NCBI RefSeq assembly: GCF_024642085.1
Contig: NZ_JAHEBV010000065.1
Span: 22,679-86,678 of the forward strand
DNA: 64,000 nt
Reading direction: 5' to 3'
Source of the DNA: Novosphingobium sp.
GTDB taxonomy: Bacteria; Pseudomonadota; Alphaproteobacteria; Sphingomonadales; Sphingomonadaceae
Position numbers and translations under genes: made by a program. This document shows, piece after piece, positions 55,750 through 64,000 of the stretch. The notes under the pieces were generated by a model that saw only the letters and a list, made by a program, of their open reading frames with translations, made no database searches and was not told the DNA's origin. Every line of letters begins with the position of its first letter. The stretch's first letter is position 1.

Positions 55750-56027
55750 TAGCGCTTACCCTTCTTGTCAGCAGCGTGGCCCGGAAATGTACGCGTAGGC
55801 GCAAACTCACCAAGCTTGTGGCCGACCATGTCTTCGTTGACCGAGACGGGGATGAACTTGTGTCCGTTGTAGACGTTGAACGTCAGACCAACGAACTGCG
55901 GCAGGATCGTCGAACGACGCGACCAGGTCTTGATCGGACCAGCGCGGCTGCCCTGATCCTGGGCGACTTCAGCCTTCTTGAGCAGGCTCAGTTCAACGAA
56001 GGGGCCTTTCCATACGGAACGTGCCAT
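55749..56027 (-). CDS. rpsS: 30S ribosomal protein S19
   Basis: A 92-residue S19: [42 protein letters not shown] and [18 protein letters not shown]. It lies in the 30S head with S13. Confidence 0.98.
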   Translation of the reverse strand: MARSVWKGPFVELSLLKKAEVAQDQGSRAGPIKTWSRRSTILPQFVGLTFNVYNGHKFIPVSVNEDMVGHKLGEFAPTRTFPGHAADKKGKR

Positions 56028-56033
56028 GGTGGC

Positions 56034-56870
56034 TTACCTCTTCTTCTTGGCGTGACGCGAACGGATAATCATCTTGTCCGTCTGCTTGTTGTTGCGGGTA
56101 CGGGCGCCCTTGGTCGGCTTGCCCCACGGCGTAACCGGGTGACGGCCGCCCGAGGTCCGGCCTTCACCACCACCGTGCGGGTGGTCGACCGGGTTCTTGG
56201 CAACACCGCGGGTCAACGGGCGAATGCCCTTCCAGCGGTTGCGGCCCGCCTTGGCGAGGTTCTGGTTCGAGTTGTCGGGGTTCGAGACCGCGCCAACCGT
56301 TCCCATGCAATCACCACGCAGGTAGCGCTGCTCGCCCGAGTTCAGGCGAACGATCACCATCCCACGGTCACGGCCCACAACCTGCACATATGTGCCGGCC
56401 GAACGGGCGATCTGACCACCCTTGCCCGGCTTCATCTCCACGTTGTGGCAAATGGTGCCAACCGGCATGGTCGACAGAAGCATGGCATTGCCCGGCTTCA
56501 CGTCGGTTTTTTCACCGGCGATGACAGTATCGCCAACGGCCAGACGCTGCGGTGCCAGTATGTAGGCCTGTTCGCCGTCAGCATAAGAAACCAGCGCGAT
56601 GAACGCGGTACGGTTGGGATCGTACTCCAAGCGCTCGACCGTCGCGGGAGCATCCCACTTGCGGCGCTTGAAATCGATGTAGCGATACTTCTGCTTGTGA
56701 CCGCCAGCGATCCCGCGCGAAGTAACGTGGCCCTTGTTGTTACGGCCACCGGTCTTGCGCTTGCCTTCGGTAAGCGCCTTGACCGGCTTGCCCTTCCACA
56801 GCGCCGACTTGTCGACCAGGATCAGGCCGCGACGGGCCGGGCTGGTCGGGTTATAGTTCTTGAGTGCCAT
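56034..56870 (-). CDS. rplB: 50S ribosomal protein L2
   Basis: A 278-residue L2: [43 protein letters not shown] and [25 protein letters not shown]. The conserved histidine of the last motif is near the peptidyl transferase centre. Confidence 0.98.
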   Translation of the reverse strand: MALKNYNPTSPARRGLILVDKSALWKGKPVKALTEGKRKTGGRNNKGHVTSRGIAGGHKQKYRYIDFKRRKWDAPATVERLEYDPNRTAFIALVSYADGEQAYILAPQRLAVGDTVIAGEKTDVKPGNAMLLSTMPVGTICHNVEMKPGKGGQIARSAGTYVQVVGRDRGMVIVRLNSGEQRYLRGDCMGTVGAVSNPDNSNQNLAKAGRNRWKGIRPLTRGVAKNPVDHPHGGGEGRTSGGRHPVTPWGKPTKGARTRNNKQTDKMIIRSRHAKKKR

Positions 56871-56878
56871 GTTGCGCC

Positions 56879-57187
56879 TCAGATCCCGCTGGTGATGTCG
56901 ATCGACTGGCCTTCAGCCAGACGAACAACCGCCTTTTTGAAATCCGAACGGCGATAGGGCTTACCCTTCCACCGTTTGGTTTTGCCCTTCTGGGTCAGCG
57001 TGTTTACGCTCACCACGGTCTTGCCGTAGATGGCCTCGACCGCCGCCTTGATCTGCGGCTTGGTCGCGTCACCCGCTACCTTGAAGACCACGGCGTTGAA
57101 CTCGCTCGCCAACGTCGCCTTTTCAGTAATGTGGGGTGCCACGATTACGTCGTAGTGACGCGTGTCGATTGCTGCGTCCTTAGCCAT
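56879..57187 (-). CDS. rplW: 50S ribosomal protein L23
   Basis: A 102-residue L23: [42 protein letters not shown] and [30 protein letters not shown]. It is the docking site of signal recognition particle and trigger factor. It overlaps rplD by eight bases. Confidence 0.97.
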   Translation of the reverse strand: MAKDAAIDTRHYDVIVAPHITEKATLASEFNAVVFKVAGDATKPQIKAAVEAIYGKTVVSVNTLTQKGKTKRWKGKPYRRSDFKKAVVRLAEGQSIDITSGI

Positions 57188-57806
57188 TGAAACGCGCCTC
57201 CAGCTTTTCGATCGCGGCGCGCGTCAGCACCAGCGTATCATGCTTCAGGATGTCATAGACGTTGGCCCCAACAGCCGGCAGCACGTTAACGCCGACCAGG
57301 TTCCGGGTGGCCCGGGCAAAGTCGGCGTTCACCGCTTCGCCGTCAATGACGAGCACTTTCTTGCCCCAGTTCGCCTTGGCGAGCTGGGCGGCAACGGCCT
57401 TGGTCTTGGCATCCTTCACGTCAAGGGTGTCTACGATGACCAGACCGGCCTTGGCCTTGCTCGACAAAGCCATCTTGAGGCCCAGCGCGCGCACCTTCTT
57501 GTTTAGCGACACGTCGAAATCACGGCGGCGGGGCCCGTGAGCCTTGCCACCGCCGATAAAGATCGGGGCTGCGCGATCGCCGTGACGGGCGGTACCGCCG
57601 CCCTTCTGGTTGCCCAGCTTCTTGCCGGTGCGCGACACTTCTGAACGCTCGCGCGCGGCGCGGGCAATGCCGCGACGGTTTTCGAGCTGCCAGGTGACAA
57701 CGCGGTGCAGAATGTCGGCGCGCGGCTCAATGCCGAAAACGTCATCGTTAAGTTCGACGTCGCCTTTGCCTGCGCTACCGTCAATATTGGAAAGCTTGAC
57801 CTTCAC
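57180..57806 (-). CDS. rplD: 50S ribosomal protein L4
   Basis: A 208-residue L4: [49 protein letters not shown] contains the exit-tunnel loop. In Escherichia coli L4 represses the S10 operon by binding its leader. The gap to rplC is three bases. Confidence 0.97.
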   Translation of the reverse strand: MKVKLSNIDGSAGKGDVELNDDVFGIEPRADILHRVVTWQLENRRGIARAARERSEVSRTGKKLGNQKGGGTARHGDRAAPIFIGGGKAHGPRRRDFDVSLNKKVRALGLKMALSSKAKAGLVIVDTLDVKDAKTKAVAAQLAKANWGKKVLVIDGEAVNADFARATRNLVGVNVLPAVGANVYDILKHDTLVLTRAAIEKLEARFNG

Positions 57807-57809
57807 GAC

Positions 57810-58580
57810 TTAGCCCTCCCCGTTCGTATTGGTGCCTTCGGTCTGCTCGACGACCGCGGTATCTTCTGCGGGAGTGTCGGCAGGAGCCGAATCGTTGCTG
57901 TTGGCTGCGCCCTTGAGGCCTGCCGGATACGGCGCCTCCGCGTGGCGATCGACCTTGACGCTGTCCTTGATGGTCAACCAGCTGTTCTTAGCGCCGGGGA
58001 CAGACCCCTTGACGAAGATCAGGCCGCGTTCGTCATCGACGCGCACAATTTCAAGGTTCTGCTGGGTGCGCTGACGGTCGCCCATGTGGCCGGCCATCTT
58101 CTTGTTCTTGAACACCTTGCCCGGATCTTGGCGGTTACCCGTCGAACCGTGGGCACGGTGGCTGATTGACACGCCGTGTGTGGCGCGCATGCCCCCGAAG
58201 CCCCAGCGCTTCATGGCGCCGGCGAAGCCCTTGCCCTGAGTGTGACCGGCTACATCCACCATCTGGCCGGGCACAAAATGCGACGCGGCGATGGTCGATC
58301 CCACTTCAAGAACGGCGTCGTCGGCGACGCGGAATTCCGCGACGCGCTGCTTAAGCGACACTTCAGCCTTTGCAAAGTGTTCGCGCTGCGGTTTGGCAAC
58401 GTTCTTCTGCTTGGCCGCCCCGGCGCCCAACTGAATTGCGACATATCCGTCGCGATCAGCGGTGCGAACCGAGACCACCTGGCAATCTTCCAGCGCCAGA
58501 ACGGTTACCGGCACGTGCCGACCGTCTTCCTGGAACAGGCGAGTCATCCCCACCTTCTTGGCGATCACGCCAGTACGCAT
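57810..58580 (-). CDS. rplC: 50S ribosomal protein L3 with acidic C-terminal tail
   Basis: A 256-residue L3 starting [57 protein letters not shown] is the loop near the peptidyl transferase centre. Compared with about 209 residues in Escherichia coli it has an extra C-terminal tail of about 35 Ala/Asn/Asp/Glu/Thr residues ([20 protein letters not shown]). The ATG at 58580 is chosen by family start. It is separated from rpsJ by a 248-base hairpin-rich spacer. Confidence 0.97.
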   Translation of the reverse strand: MRTGVIAKKVGMTRLFQEDGRHVPVTVLALEDCQVVSVRTADRDGYVAIQLGAGAAKQKNVAKPQREHFAKAEVSLKQRVAEFRVADDAVLEVGSTIAASHFVPGQMVDVAGHTQGKGFAGAMKRWGFGGMRATHGVSISHRAHGSTGNRQDPGKVFKNKKMAGHMGDRQRTQQNLEIVRVDDERGLIFVKGSVPGAKNSWLTIKDSVKVDRHAEAPYPAGLKGAANSNDSAPADTPAEDTAVVEQTEGTNTNGEG

Positions 58581-58599
58581 GATCAGTCTCCTACAGAGG

Positions 58600-58806
58600 C
58601 CTGCAGGGACCATCCCTACAGGCGTGTCCAGCCCATGTGTGTGATGCGAGCCCCGTCCGGGCTAGGTGCTCCCTGACTGGTCGAAACCGGTCGGAAGCGA
58701 GACGGGGGACGCATGCCCGGGGCACGCCCCGGAGGTATCCCTATGTCCGCGCGAGAAGGTTCTCGCGGAACCGGCCGAGGCCGGAAGGAAGTGGACCCTA
58801 AGGTCC
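58600..58806 (-). ncRNA. Hairpin-rich rpsJ-rplC spacer, candidate structured RNA
   Basis: Seven stems follow one another: 58600-58622 (CCTGCAGGGA/TCCCTACAGG, one mismatch), 58649-58663 (AGCCC/GGGCT), 58675-58692 (GACTGG/CCGGTC), 58717-58732 (CCGGGG/CCCCGG), 58750-58767 (CGCGAGAA/TTCTCGCG), 58771-58784 (CCGGC/GCCGG) and 58793-58806 (GGACC/GGTCC). The stretch is not coding. It would form the leader of the rplC portion of the S10 operon message. Function is not shown. Confidence 0.5.
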
Positions 58807-58828
58807 GAAACTTGGCGTCGAAAGCGGC

Positions 58829-59140
58829 CTAGGCCAGCTTGATCTCGACATTGACACCAGCAGCCAGATCGAGCTTCATCAGCGCGTCGACAGTGGTGGC
58901 GTTGGGCTGCACGATGTCGAGCAGTCGCTTATAAGTGCGCACCTCGAACTGCTCACGCGACTTCTTGTCGATGTGCGGTCCGCGGTTCACGGTGAACTTT
59001 TCAATTCTCGTCGGAAGAGGAATGGGGCCCCGGATCAGCGCGCCGGTACGGCGGGCGGTTTCCGCGATTTCGCCAGTCGCCTGGTCAAGCACACGATGAT
59101 CGAATGCCTTGAGTCGAATGCGGATGTTCTGAGCGTCCAT
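58829..59140 (-). CDS. rpsJ: 30S ribosomal protein S10 (NusE)
   Basis: A 103-residue S10: [66 protein letters not shown]. It doubles as NusE, the partner of NusB in antitermination. GCAGGA precedes the ATG. A terminator-like hairpin lies between tuf and this gene. Confidence 0.98.
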   Translation of the reverse strand: MDAQNIRIRLKAFDHRVLDQATGEIAETARRTGALIRGPIPLPTRIEKFTVNRGPHIDKKSREQFEVRTYKRLLDIVQPNATTVDALMKLDLAAGVNVEIKLA

Positions 59141-59190
59141 TTTTTCCTGCTACCGATGAGAAAGAGCAAAGAGGGCCGTCATGACCCCCG

Positions 59191-59226
59191 AAAAACCGAC
59201 CGCCGGGGGAGCGAATCCCCCGGCGG
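59191..59226 (-). terminator. Terminator after tuf
   Basis: CCGCCGGGGG (59200-59209) with CCCCCGGCGG (59217-59226), a perfect 10-bp stem around a seven-base loop. On the minus strand a TTTTT (59195-59191) follows four bases later. It lies 14 bases after the tuf stop and may separate the str and S10 transcripts. Confidence 0.8.
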
Positions 59227-59239
59227 ATGCGGGCCTATA

Positions 59240-60430
59240 TTACTTCGTGATCTTGCTGACAACCCCCGAACCGACGGTCCGGCCGCCTTCGCGAATTGCG
59301 AAGCGCAGACCTTCTTCCATCGCGATCGGAGCGATCAGCTTGACGGCGAGCGAAACGTTGTCGCCAGGCATCACCATTTCAGTACCTTCGGGAAGGATCA
59401 CTTCGCCGGTCACGTCGGTGGTGCGGAAGTAAAACTGCGGACGGTAGTTGGCGAAAAACGGCGTGTGACGGCCGCCTTCATCCTTCGACAGTACGTAGAC
59501 TTCCGACGAGAATTCGGTGTGCGGCGTAACCGAGCCGGGCTTAGCCAGAACCTGGCCGCGCTCAACGTCTTCACGCTTCAGACCACGCACCAGCGCGCCG
59601 ATGTTGTCGCCGGCTTCACCCTGATCGAGCAGCTTGCGGAACATTTCAACACCGGTAACCACGGTTTTCTGCGTGTCCTTGAGGCCGACGACCTCGACTT
59701 CTTCGCCAACCTTGATGATTCCCGTTTCGACGCGGCCGGTAACCACCGTGCCGCGACCCGAGATCGAGAACACGTCTTCCACCGGCATCAGGAACGGCTT
59801 GTCGGTCGGGCGCGGCGGCTGCGGAATGAATTCATCCACAGCCTTCATCAGCGCATAGATTGATTCCTTGCCGATGCTGTCGTCGCGGCCTTCGAGCGCG
59901 GCCAAAGCCGAACCCGGAATGACGGGGATCGCGTCGCCGTCGAAACCGTAAAAGCTCAGCAGTTCGCGGATTTCCAGCTCAACCAGCTCAAGGATTTCGG
60001 CGTCGTCAACCTGATCGACCTTGTTCATGTAAACGACCAGAGCGGGCACGCCGACCTGACGGGCGAGAAGGATGTGCTCGCGGGTCTGCGGCATCGGGCC
60101 GTCAGCAGCGTTCACCACCAGGATGGCGCCGTCCATCTGCGCCGCACCGGTGATCATGTTCTTCACATAGTCGGCGTGGCCCGGGCAATCGACGTGCGCA
60201 TAGTGGCGGTTGGCAGTCTCATATTCGACGTGTGCGGTCGAAATGGTGATGCCGCGCTCGCGCTCTTCAGGAGCCTTGTCGATGTTGGCGTAATCGGTGA
60301 ACGTAGCGCCGCCGGTTTCAGCGAGCACCTTGGTGATCGCAGCGGTCAGCGTGGTCTTGCCATGGTCAACGTGACCGATGGTGCCGATGTTGCAGTGCGG
60401 CTTGTTCCGCTCAAACTTAGCCTTAGCCAT
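59240..60430 (-). CDS. tuf: Elongation factor Tu
   Basis: A 396-residue EF-Tu. The GTPase motifs are intact: [16 protein letters not shown] and MNKVD. Domain II and III segments [21 protein letters not shown] and [10 protein letters not shown] are canonical. It delivers aminoacyl-tRNA to the ribosome. A second tuf copy is common in proteobacteria but none is in this window. Confidence 0.99.
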   Translation of the reverse strand: MAKAKFERNKPHCNIGTIGHVDHGKTTLTAAITKVLAETGGATFTDYANIDKAPEERERGITISTAHVEYETANRHYAHVDCPGHADYVKNMITGAAQMDGAILVVNAADGPMPQTREHILLARQVGVPALVVYMNKVDQVDDAEILELVELEIRELLSFYGFDGDAIPVIPGSALAALEGRDDSIGKESIYALMKAVDEFIPQPPRPTDKPFLMPVEDVFSISGRGTVVTGRVETGIIKVGEEVEVVGLKDTQKTVVTGVEMFRKLLDQGEAGDNIGALVRGLKREDVERGQVLAKPGSVTPHTEFSSEVYVLSKDEGGRHTPFFANYRPQFYFRTTDVTGEVILPEGTEMVMPGDNVSLAVKLIAPIAMEEGLRFAIREGGRTVGSGVVSKITK

Positions 60431-60476
60431 TGTCTCAAACCTTCTTTCGCTTTGATTAGAATCTGCGGCGTTTGGA

Positions 60477-60527
60477 CGGCGCCCGCTGAATCAGGCGCCG
60501 CCCCTAGCCTGATCGCTTCGATCAGGC
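60477..60527 (-). other. Two hairpins in the fusA-tuf spacer
   Basis: CGGCGCC (60477-60483) with GGCGCCG (60494-60500), and GCCTGATCG (60507-60515) with CGATCAGGC (60519-60527), a perfect 9-bp stem. No T tract follows either, so they are not simple terminators. They lie within the 125 bases between fusA and tuf. Confidence 0.5.
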
Positions 60528-60555
60528 AACCCCGTGTGACGTTCGATCTCGCCTC

Positions 60556-62628
60556 TTAGGCAAGCTTCTCCTTGATTTCGGTCGCGACGTTCGCCGGGAC
60601 TTCGTCATAGTGGGAGAAAAACATCGAGTAGTTGGCCCGACCCTGGGTGAACGAGCGAAGCTGGTTCACGTAGCCGAACATGTTGGCCAGCGGCACCATG
60701 GCCTCGACGGCCTGGGCGTTGCCGCGGGTGTCGGTCCCCTGGATCTGGCCCCGGCGGCTGTTCATGTCGCCGATGACGTCGCCGAGGTATTCCTCGGGAG
60801 TGACGACTTCGACCTTCATGATCGGCTCAAGCAGCTTGATCCCCGACTTCTGTGCGACTTCACGCATAGCGCCGCGGCCAGCGATTTCGAAAGCCAGGGC
60901 TGACGAGTCGACGTCGTGATAGGCACCATCATAAAGCAGCACCTCAAAGTCGATGATCGGGAAGCCGATAAGGCTGCCGGTTTCGGCAGTTTCACGAAAT
61001 CCCTTTTCGATCGCGGGGATATATTCCTTGGGAATGTTACCACCCTTGATCTCGTCCTTGAACACGAAGCCCGAACCGCGCTCGCCCGGCGTGACCTTGA
61101 CCTTCACGCGGCCGAACTGACCGGTACCACCCGACTGCTTCTTGTGGGTGTAATCAATGTCCACTGGCTTGCCGAGGTATTCTCGGTAAGCCACCTGCGG
61201 CGCACCGACGTTGGCTTCGACCTTGAACTCGCGGCGCATGCGATCGACGATAATGTCGAGGTGCAGTTCGCCCATACCCTTGATGATCGTCTGACCCGAT
61301 TCGTGATCGGTAGTGACGCGGAACGAGGGATCCTCGGCTGACAGGCGGTTGAGCGCGACGCCCATCTTTTCCTGGTCAGCCTTGGTCTTGGGCTCAACCG
61401 ACAGCTCGATGACGGGTTCCGGAAACTCCATGCGTTCCAGAACAATCGGCTGGCGCTCGGCGCACAGCGTATCGCCTGTGGTGGTTTCCTTCATCCCGGC
61501 CAGCGCGATGATGTCTCCGGCAAAGGCTTCATCAACGTCCTTGCGGTCGTTGGCATGCATTTCCAGCATGCGGCCAACCTTTTCCTTCTTGTCCTTGACC
61601 GAGTTCAGGTAGGTGCCCTTGACGAGCGTACCCGAATAGATCCGGATGAAGGTCAGGCTGCCCACGAACGGATCGTTCATAACCTTGAACGCCAGCGCGC
61701 TGAAGGGGGCGTCGTCCGTCGGCGGACGGCTGTCTTTTTCGTCGCTGTCCATCTTGACGCCTTGGACGTCCGGGATGTCGAGCGGCGAAGGCAGGTAATC
61801 GACCACAGCGTCGAGCAGGGGCTGAACGCCCTTGTTCTTGAATGCTGATCCGCAAACTACCGGCACGAACGACTGATTAAGGGTGCCCTTGCGGATGCAG
61901 GCTTTCAGCGTCGCGACATCAGGTTCGGTGCCGTCAAGATAGGCCTCCATTGCCACATCATCCTGCTCGATCACGAGTTCGATCAGTTCCATGCGGTACT
62001 TGGCGGCTTCCTCGACCATGTCGGCGGGGATTTCTTCGTGGAAGAACTCGGCGCCCAGGCTTTCATCTTTCCAGATGATCGCACGGTTGTTGACCAGGTC
62101 GACAAGTCCCTTGAGATCGGCTTCGAGACCGATCGGCAGGAACAGCACAGCCGGCTTGGCACCAAGGCGGTCGATGATCGACTGCACGCAGTACTTGAAG
62201 TTGGCGCCGGTGCGGTCGAGCTTGTTGATGAAGCACATCCGCGGAACGCCGTACTTGTCGGCCTGGCGCCACACGGTTTCCGACTGGGGTTCGACCCCGG
62301 CGACGCCGTCAAAGCAGGCCACCGCGCCGTCGAGCACGCGCAGCGAGCGTTCGACTTCGATAGTGAAGTCGACGTGCCCGGGGGTGTCGATGATATTGAT
62401 CCGGTGATCGTTCCAGAAGCAGGTAGTCGCGGCCGACGTGATCGTGATGCCGCGTTCCTGTTCCTGTTCCATCCAGTCCATGGTCGCGGCGCCGTCGTGG
62501 ACTTCGCCGATTTTGTAGGACTTGCCGGTGTAATAGAGGATGCGCTCGGTCGTGGTGGTCTTGCCGGCGTCGATGTGCGCCATGATACCGATGTTGCGGT
62601 ACATGGAGAGCGGATGGCTGCGTGCCAT
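60556..62628 (-). CDS. fusA: Elongation factor G
   Basis: A 690-residue [26 protein letters not shown] and [10 protein letters not shown] are the GTPase motifs; the segment [34 protein letters not shown] marks domains III-IV. It moves tRNAs and mRNA after each peptide bond and helps recycle ribosomes. Fifteen bases separate it from rpsG. Confidence 0.99.
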   Translation of the reverse strand: MARSHPLSMYRNIGIMAHIDAGKTTTTERILYYTGKSYKIGEVHDGAATMDWMEQEQERGITITSAATTCFWNDHRINIIDTPGHVDFTIEVERSLRVLDGAVACFDGVAGVEPQSETVWRQADKYGVPRMCFINKLDRTGANFKYCVQSIIDRLGAKPAVLFLPIGLEADLKGLVDLVNNRAIIWKDESLGAEFFHEEIPADMVEEAAKYRMELIELVIEQDDVAMEAYLDGTEPDVATLKACIRKGTLNQSFVPVVCGSAFKNKGVQPLLDAVVDYLPSPLDIPDVQGVKMDSDEKDSRPPTDDAPFSALAFKVMNDPFVGSLTFIRIYSGTLVKGTYLNSVKDKKEKVGRMLEMHANDRKDVDEAFAGDIIALAGMKETTTGDTLCAERQPIVLERMEFPEPVIELSVEPKTKADQEKMGVALNRLSAEDPSFRVTTDHESGQTIIKGMGELHLDIIVDRMRREFKVEANVGAPQVAYREYLGKPVDIDYTHKKQSGGTGQFGRVKVKVTPGERGSGFVFKDEIKGGNIPKEYIPAIEKGFRETAETGSLIGFPIIDFEVLLYDGAYHDVDSSALAFEIAGRGAMREVAQKSGIKLLEPIMKVEVVTPEEYLGDVIGDMNSRRGQIQGTDTRGNAQAVEAMVPLANMFGYVNQLRSFTQGRANYSMFFSHYDEVPANVATEIKEKLA

Positions 62629-62643
62629 GATGCTAAGTCCTTC

Positions 62644-63114
62644 TTACCAGCGGTAGTGGCTGAACGCGCGGTTGGCGTCGGCCATGCGGTGGGTGTCTTC
62701 GCGCTTCTTGACGGCGTTGCCGCGGTTGTTGGCGGCATCCAGCAGCTCGGCCGAAAGGCGCGCCGACATCGTGGTTTCGCTGCGGTTGCGCGCAGCCGTG
62801 ATCAGCCAGCGGATCGCCAGCGCCTGGGCGCGTTCCGGACGCACTTCGACCGGGACCTGATAGGTCGCCCCGCCAACCCGGCGCGAACGCACTTCGATCT
62901 GCGGCTTCACGTTGTTCAGCGCATCGTGGAACAGCTGGACCGGATCGCTCTTGGCGCGCGTTTCCATGGTTTCCATCGCACCGTAAACGATGCTTTCGGC
63001 AACCGACTTCTTGCCGTCCATCATGAGGTTGTTCATGAACTTCGACAGCACCTGATCCTTGAACTTGGGATCGGGCAGGATTTCCCGCTTTTCGGGACGA
63101 CGACGACGTGACAT
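62644..63114 (-). CDS. rpsG: 30S ribosomal protein S7
   Basis: A 156-residue S7 starting [20 protein letters not shown], with [22 protein letters not shown] and [17 protein letters not shown]. It initiates folding of the 30S head and represses the str operon in Escherichia coli. The ATG at 63114 is the family start; in-frame codons upstream run through the hairpin region. Confidence 0.98.
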   Translation of the reverse strand: MSRRRRPEKREILPDPKFKDQVLSKFMNNLMMDGKKSVAESIVYGAMETMETRAKSDPVQLFHDALNNVKPQIEVRSRRVGGATYQVPVEVRPERAQALAIRWLITAARNRSETTMSARLSAELLDAANNRGNAVKKREDTHRMADANRAFSHYRW

Positions 63115-63141
63115 TTTCGCTAACTCCTTCGGAGTGCATCT

Positions 63142-63243
63142 CCAGCCCGCTCTCCCTGCCCGGCCGCCCGACGATAGTACCCAATGGGTGGCCGGGCAGG
63201 GGGAGCGGGCTGGCGATGCAAGCCCCTGGCGGATGCCAGGGGC
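63142..63243. repeat. Two palindromes in the rpsL-rpsG spacer, REP-like
   Basis: A 24-base arm at 63142-63165 (CCAGCCCGCTCTCCCTGCCC...) is inverted at 63190-63213 with one mismatched or wobble position and a 24-base loop. A second, perfect 9-bp stem with a four-base loop follows at 63222-63243 (GCCCCTGGC/GCCAGGGGC). The first resembles the GC-rich intergenic palindromes dispersed through some bacterial genomes. Confidence 0.6.
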
Positions 63244-63261
63244 GCACCAAACCAATGAAAC

Positions 63262-63633
63262 TTACTTCGGACGCTTGGCGCCGTACTTCGAACGGCTTTT
63301 CTTGCGATCCTTGACGCCCTGGGTATCCAGCACGCCGCGCAGCACGTGGTAACGCACGCCGGGAAGATCGCGCACACGCCCGCCGCGGATCAGCACGACG
63401 CTGTGTTCCTGCAGGTTGTGGCCTTCGCCCGGGATGTACGAAATGACTTCGCGGCTGTTGGTCAGGCGGATCTTGGCGACCTTGCGCAGTGCCGAGTTCG
63501 GCTTCTTCGGGGTCGTGGTATAAACGCGGGTGCAAACGCCGCGCTTCTGCGGGTTCTGCTCCATCGCAGGGACCTTGGACTTGGTCTTCTGCGCAACGCG
63601 GCCCTTGCGGACCAGCTGGTTGATCGTAGGCAT
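63262..63633 (-). CDS. rpsL: 30S ribosomal protein S12 with Arg88
   Basis: A 123-residue S12 starting [20 protein letters not shown]. The decoding loops are [18 protein letters not shown] (Lys43) and [17 protein letters not shown]. At position 88 the codon (minus strand, 63372-63370) is CGC, arginine, where Escherichia coli has lysine; Lys88Arg is a well-known streptomycin-resistance substitution. The ATG at 63633 gives the standard length. It heads the translation-gene block. Confidence 0.98.
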   Translation of the reverse strand: MPTINQLVRKGRVAQKTKSKVPAMEQNPQKRGVCTRVYTTTPKKPNSALRKVAKIRLTNSREVISYIPGEGHNLQEHSVVLIRGGRVRDLPGVRYHVLRGVLDTQGVKDRKKSRSKYGAKRPK

Positions 63634-64000
63634 GAAGTGCTCTTCACCTTGGTTACATGGCCGCAGCGGCAAGGTGAAGGCAACCGAATCGCGCGGAACA
63701 CGGGGCGCAGGCGGCATGGCCCCTGCCCGGTTCCGGCGCGAGACTGAAACGCTCCACCCGACTGAAAAGACCGGGTTACTTTGACGGATTACCCTGCAAG
63801 GCAGGACGCACCGGCAATGTTCAGCTCAATCCGGGGATTAACCCGGAAGCGCGGCCCTTAGGGGCGATGTTGGATTCGGTCAAGGCAATGAATTCCGCTT
63901 GGGGCGCTCACGCCAACAAAGCAGCCAGTCCCTGGCCCAAAGCCAATCGTCAAGACGGGGCGTTCGGAATGAGAGATCGCAGCGCACAAGAATGACCGAA
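63634..64000. other. Leader and upstream region of rpsL; no gene
   Basis: No protein-like frame is seen. The rpsL leader would run from about 63848. A CCGGGGATTAACCCGG inverted repeat at 63831-63846 and short GC-rich stems may fold in it. From 63884 to the window end nothing is recognised. Confidence 0.4.
63855..63883 (-). promoter_or_regulatory. Candidate promoter of the rpsL operon
   Basis: On the minus strand TTGACC (63878-63883) is 17 bases from TAAGGG (63855-63860). The same TTGAC-N17-TAAG pattern precedes rpsM. It would give a leader of about 215 bases. Confidence 0.4.

Noticed and set aside
55509..56957. A plus-strand open frame of 482 codons opposite rplV, rpsS and rplB
   Set aside because: Spans three ribosomal genes on the other strand; no protein motif.
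62038..63111. A plus-strand open frame of 357 codons opposite fusA and rpsG
   Set aside because: Antisense to two highly conserved genes, low-complexity composition, no ribosome site.

Overview
The window is GC-rich, gene-dense DNA from an alphaproteobacterium, most likely of the order Sphingomonadales (Sphingomonas/Erythrobacter relatives). This placement is inferred from several traits: adk lies between secY and rpsM, S5 carries an Arg-Gly-rich N-terminal extension, S12 has arginine at position 88, HppA is of the K+-independent type, and bolA, a J-domain gene and cobS lie in one neighbourhood. No rRNA, tRNA, insertion sequence, prophage or CRISPR array was seen.

Layout. 1-3.1 kb: end of a Mur-ligase-like gene, then rapZ, an EIIA-Man-type PTS protein, HPr and a SpoU rRNA/tRNA methyltransferase (nitrogen-type PTS control). 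3.1-8.2 kb: a frameshifted lipoprotein-like gene and rmuC, def and recR on the minus strand, diverging from fmt-truA. 8.3-12.2 kb: a medium-chain dehydrogenase, a ferritin-like protein, cobS and a glutathione transferase. 12.6-17.5 kb: an outer-membrane beta-barrel gene, then a TetR-led detoxification operon (DUF1428, two VOC proteins, two GST-like proteins, SRPBCC). 17.5-23.5 kb: J-domain protein, bolA, pirin, short-chain dehydrogenase, epoxide-hydrolase-like protein, LtrA and DUF2332. 23.6-26.9 kb: hisG-hisD-nusB-thiL with overlapping ends. 26.9-43 kb: lipid and membrane functions (desaturase, HppA, acetyltransferase, TesB, Na+/H+ antiporter), uvrC, a wax-ester synthase/lipase pair, two tandem secreted glycine-zipper-like paralogues and an S9 peptidase.

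43-63.6 kb is a nearly continuous minus-strand block of translation genes: rpsL-rpsG-fusA-tuf, then rpsJ through rpmD, then rplO-secY-adk, then rpsM-rpsK-rpoA-rplQ. Its order is the usual one, with one clear exception: a membrane acyltransferase gene of visibly lower GC sits between rpmD and rplO, directly after a strong terminator-like hairpin. Several spacers of this block are packed with hairpins, above all the roughly 250-base rpsJ-rplC spacer, which holds seven in a row.

The observations most worth following up are the acyltransferase interruption of the spc operon, the hairpin-rich rpsJ-rplC spacer, the apparently leaderless TetR gene whose promoter spacer contains a near-perfect palindrome, and the natural S12 Arg88. 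Coordinates, motifs and stems were read by eye; family assignments rest on recognised motifs, not on database searches.
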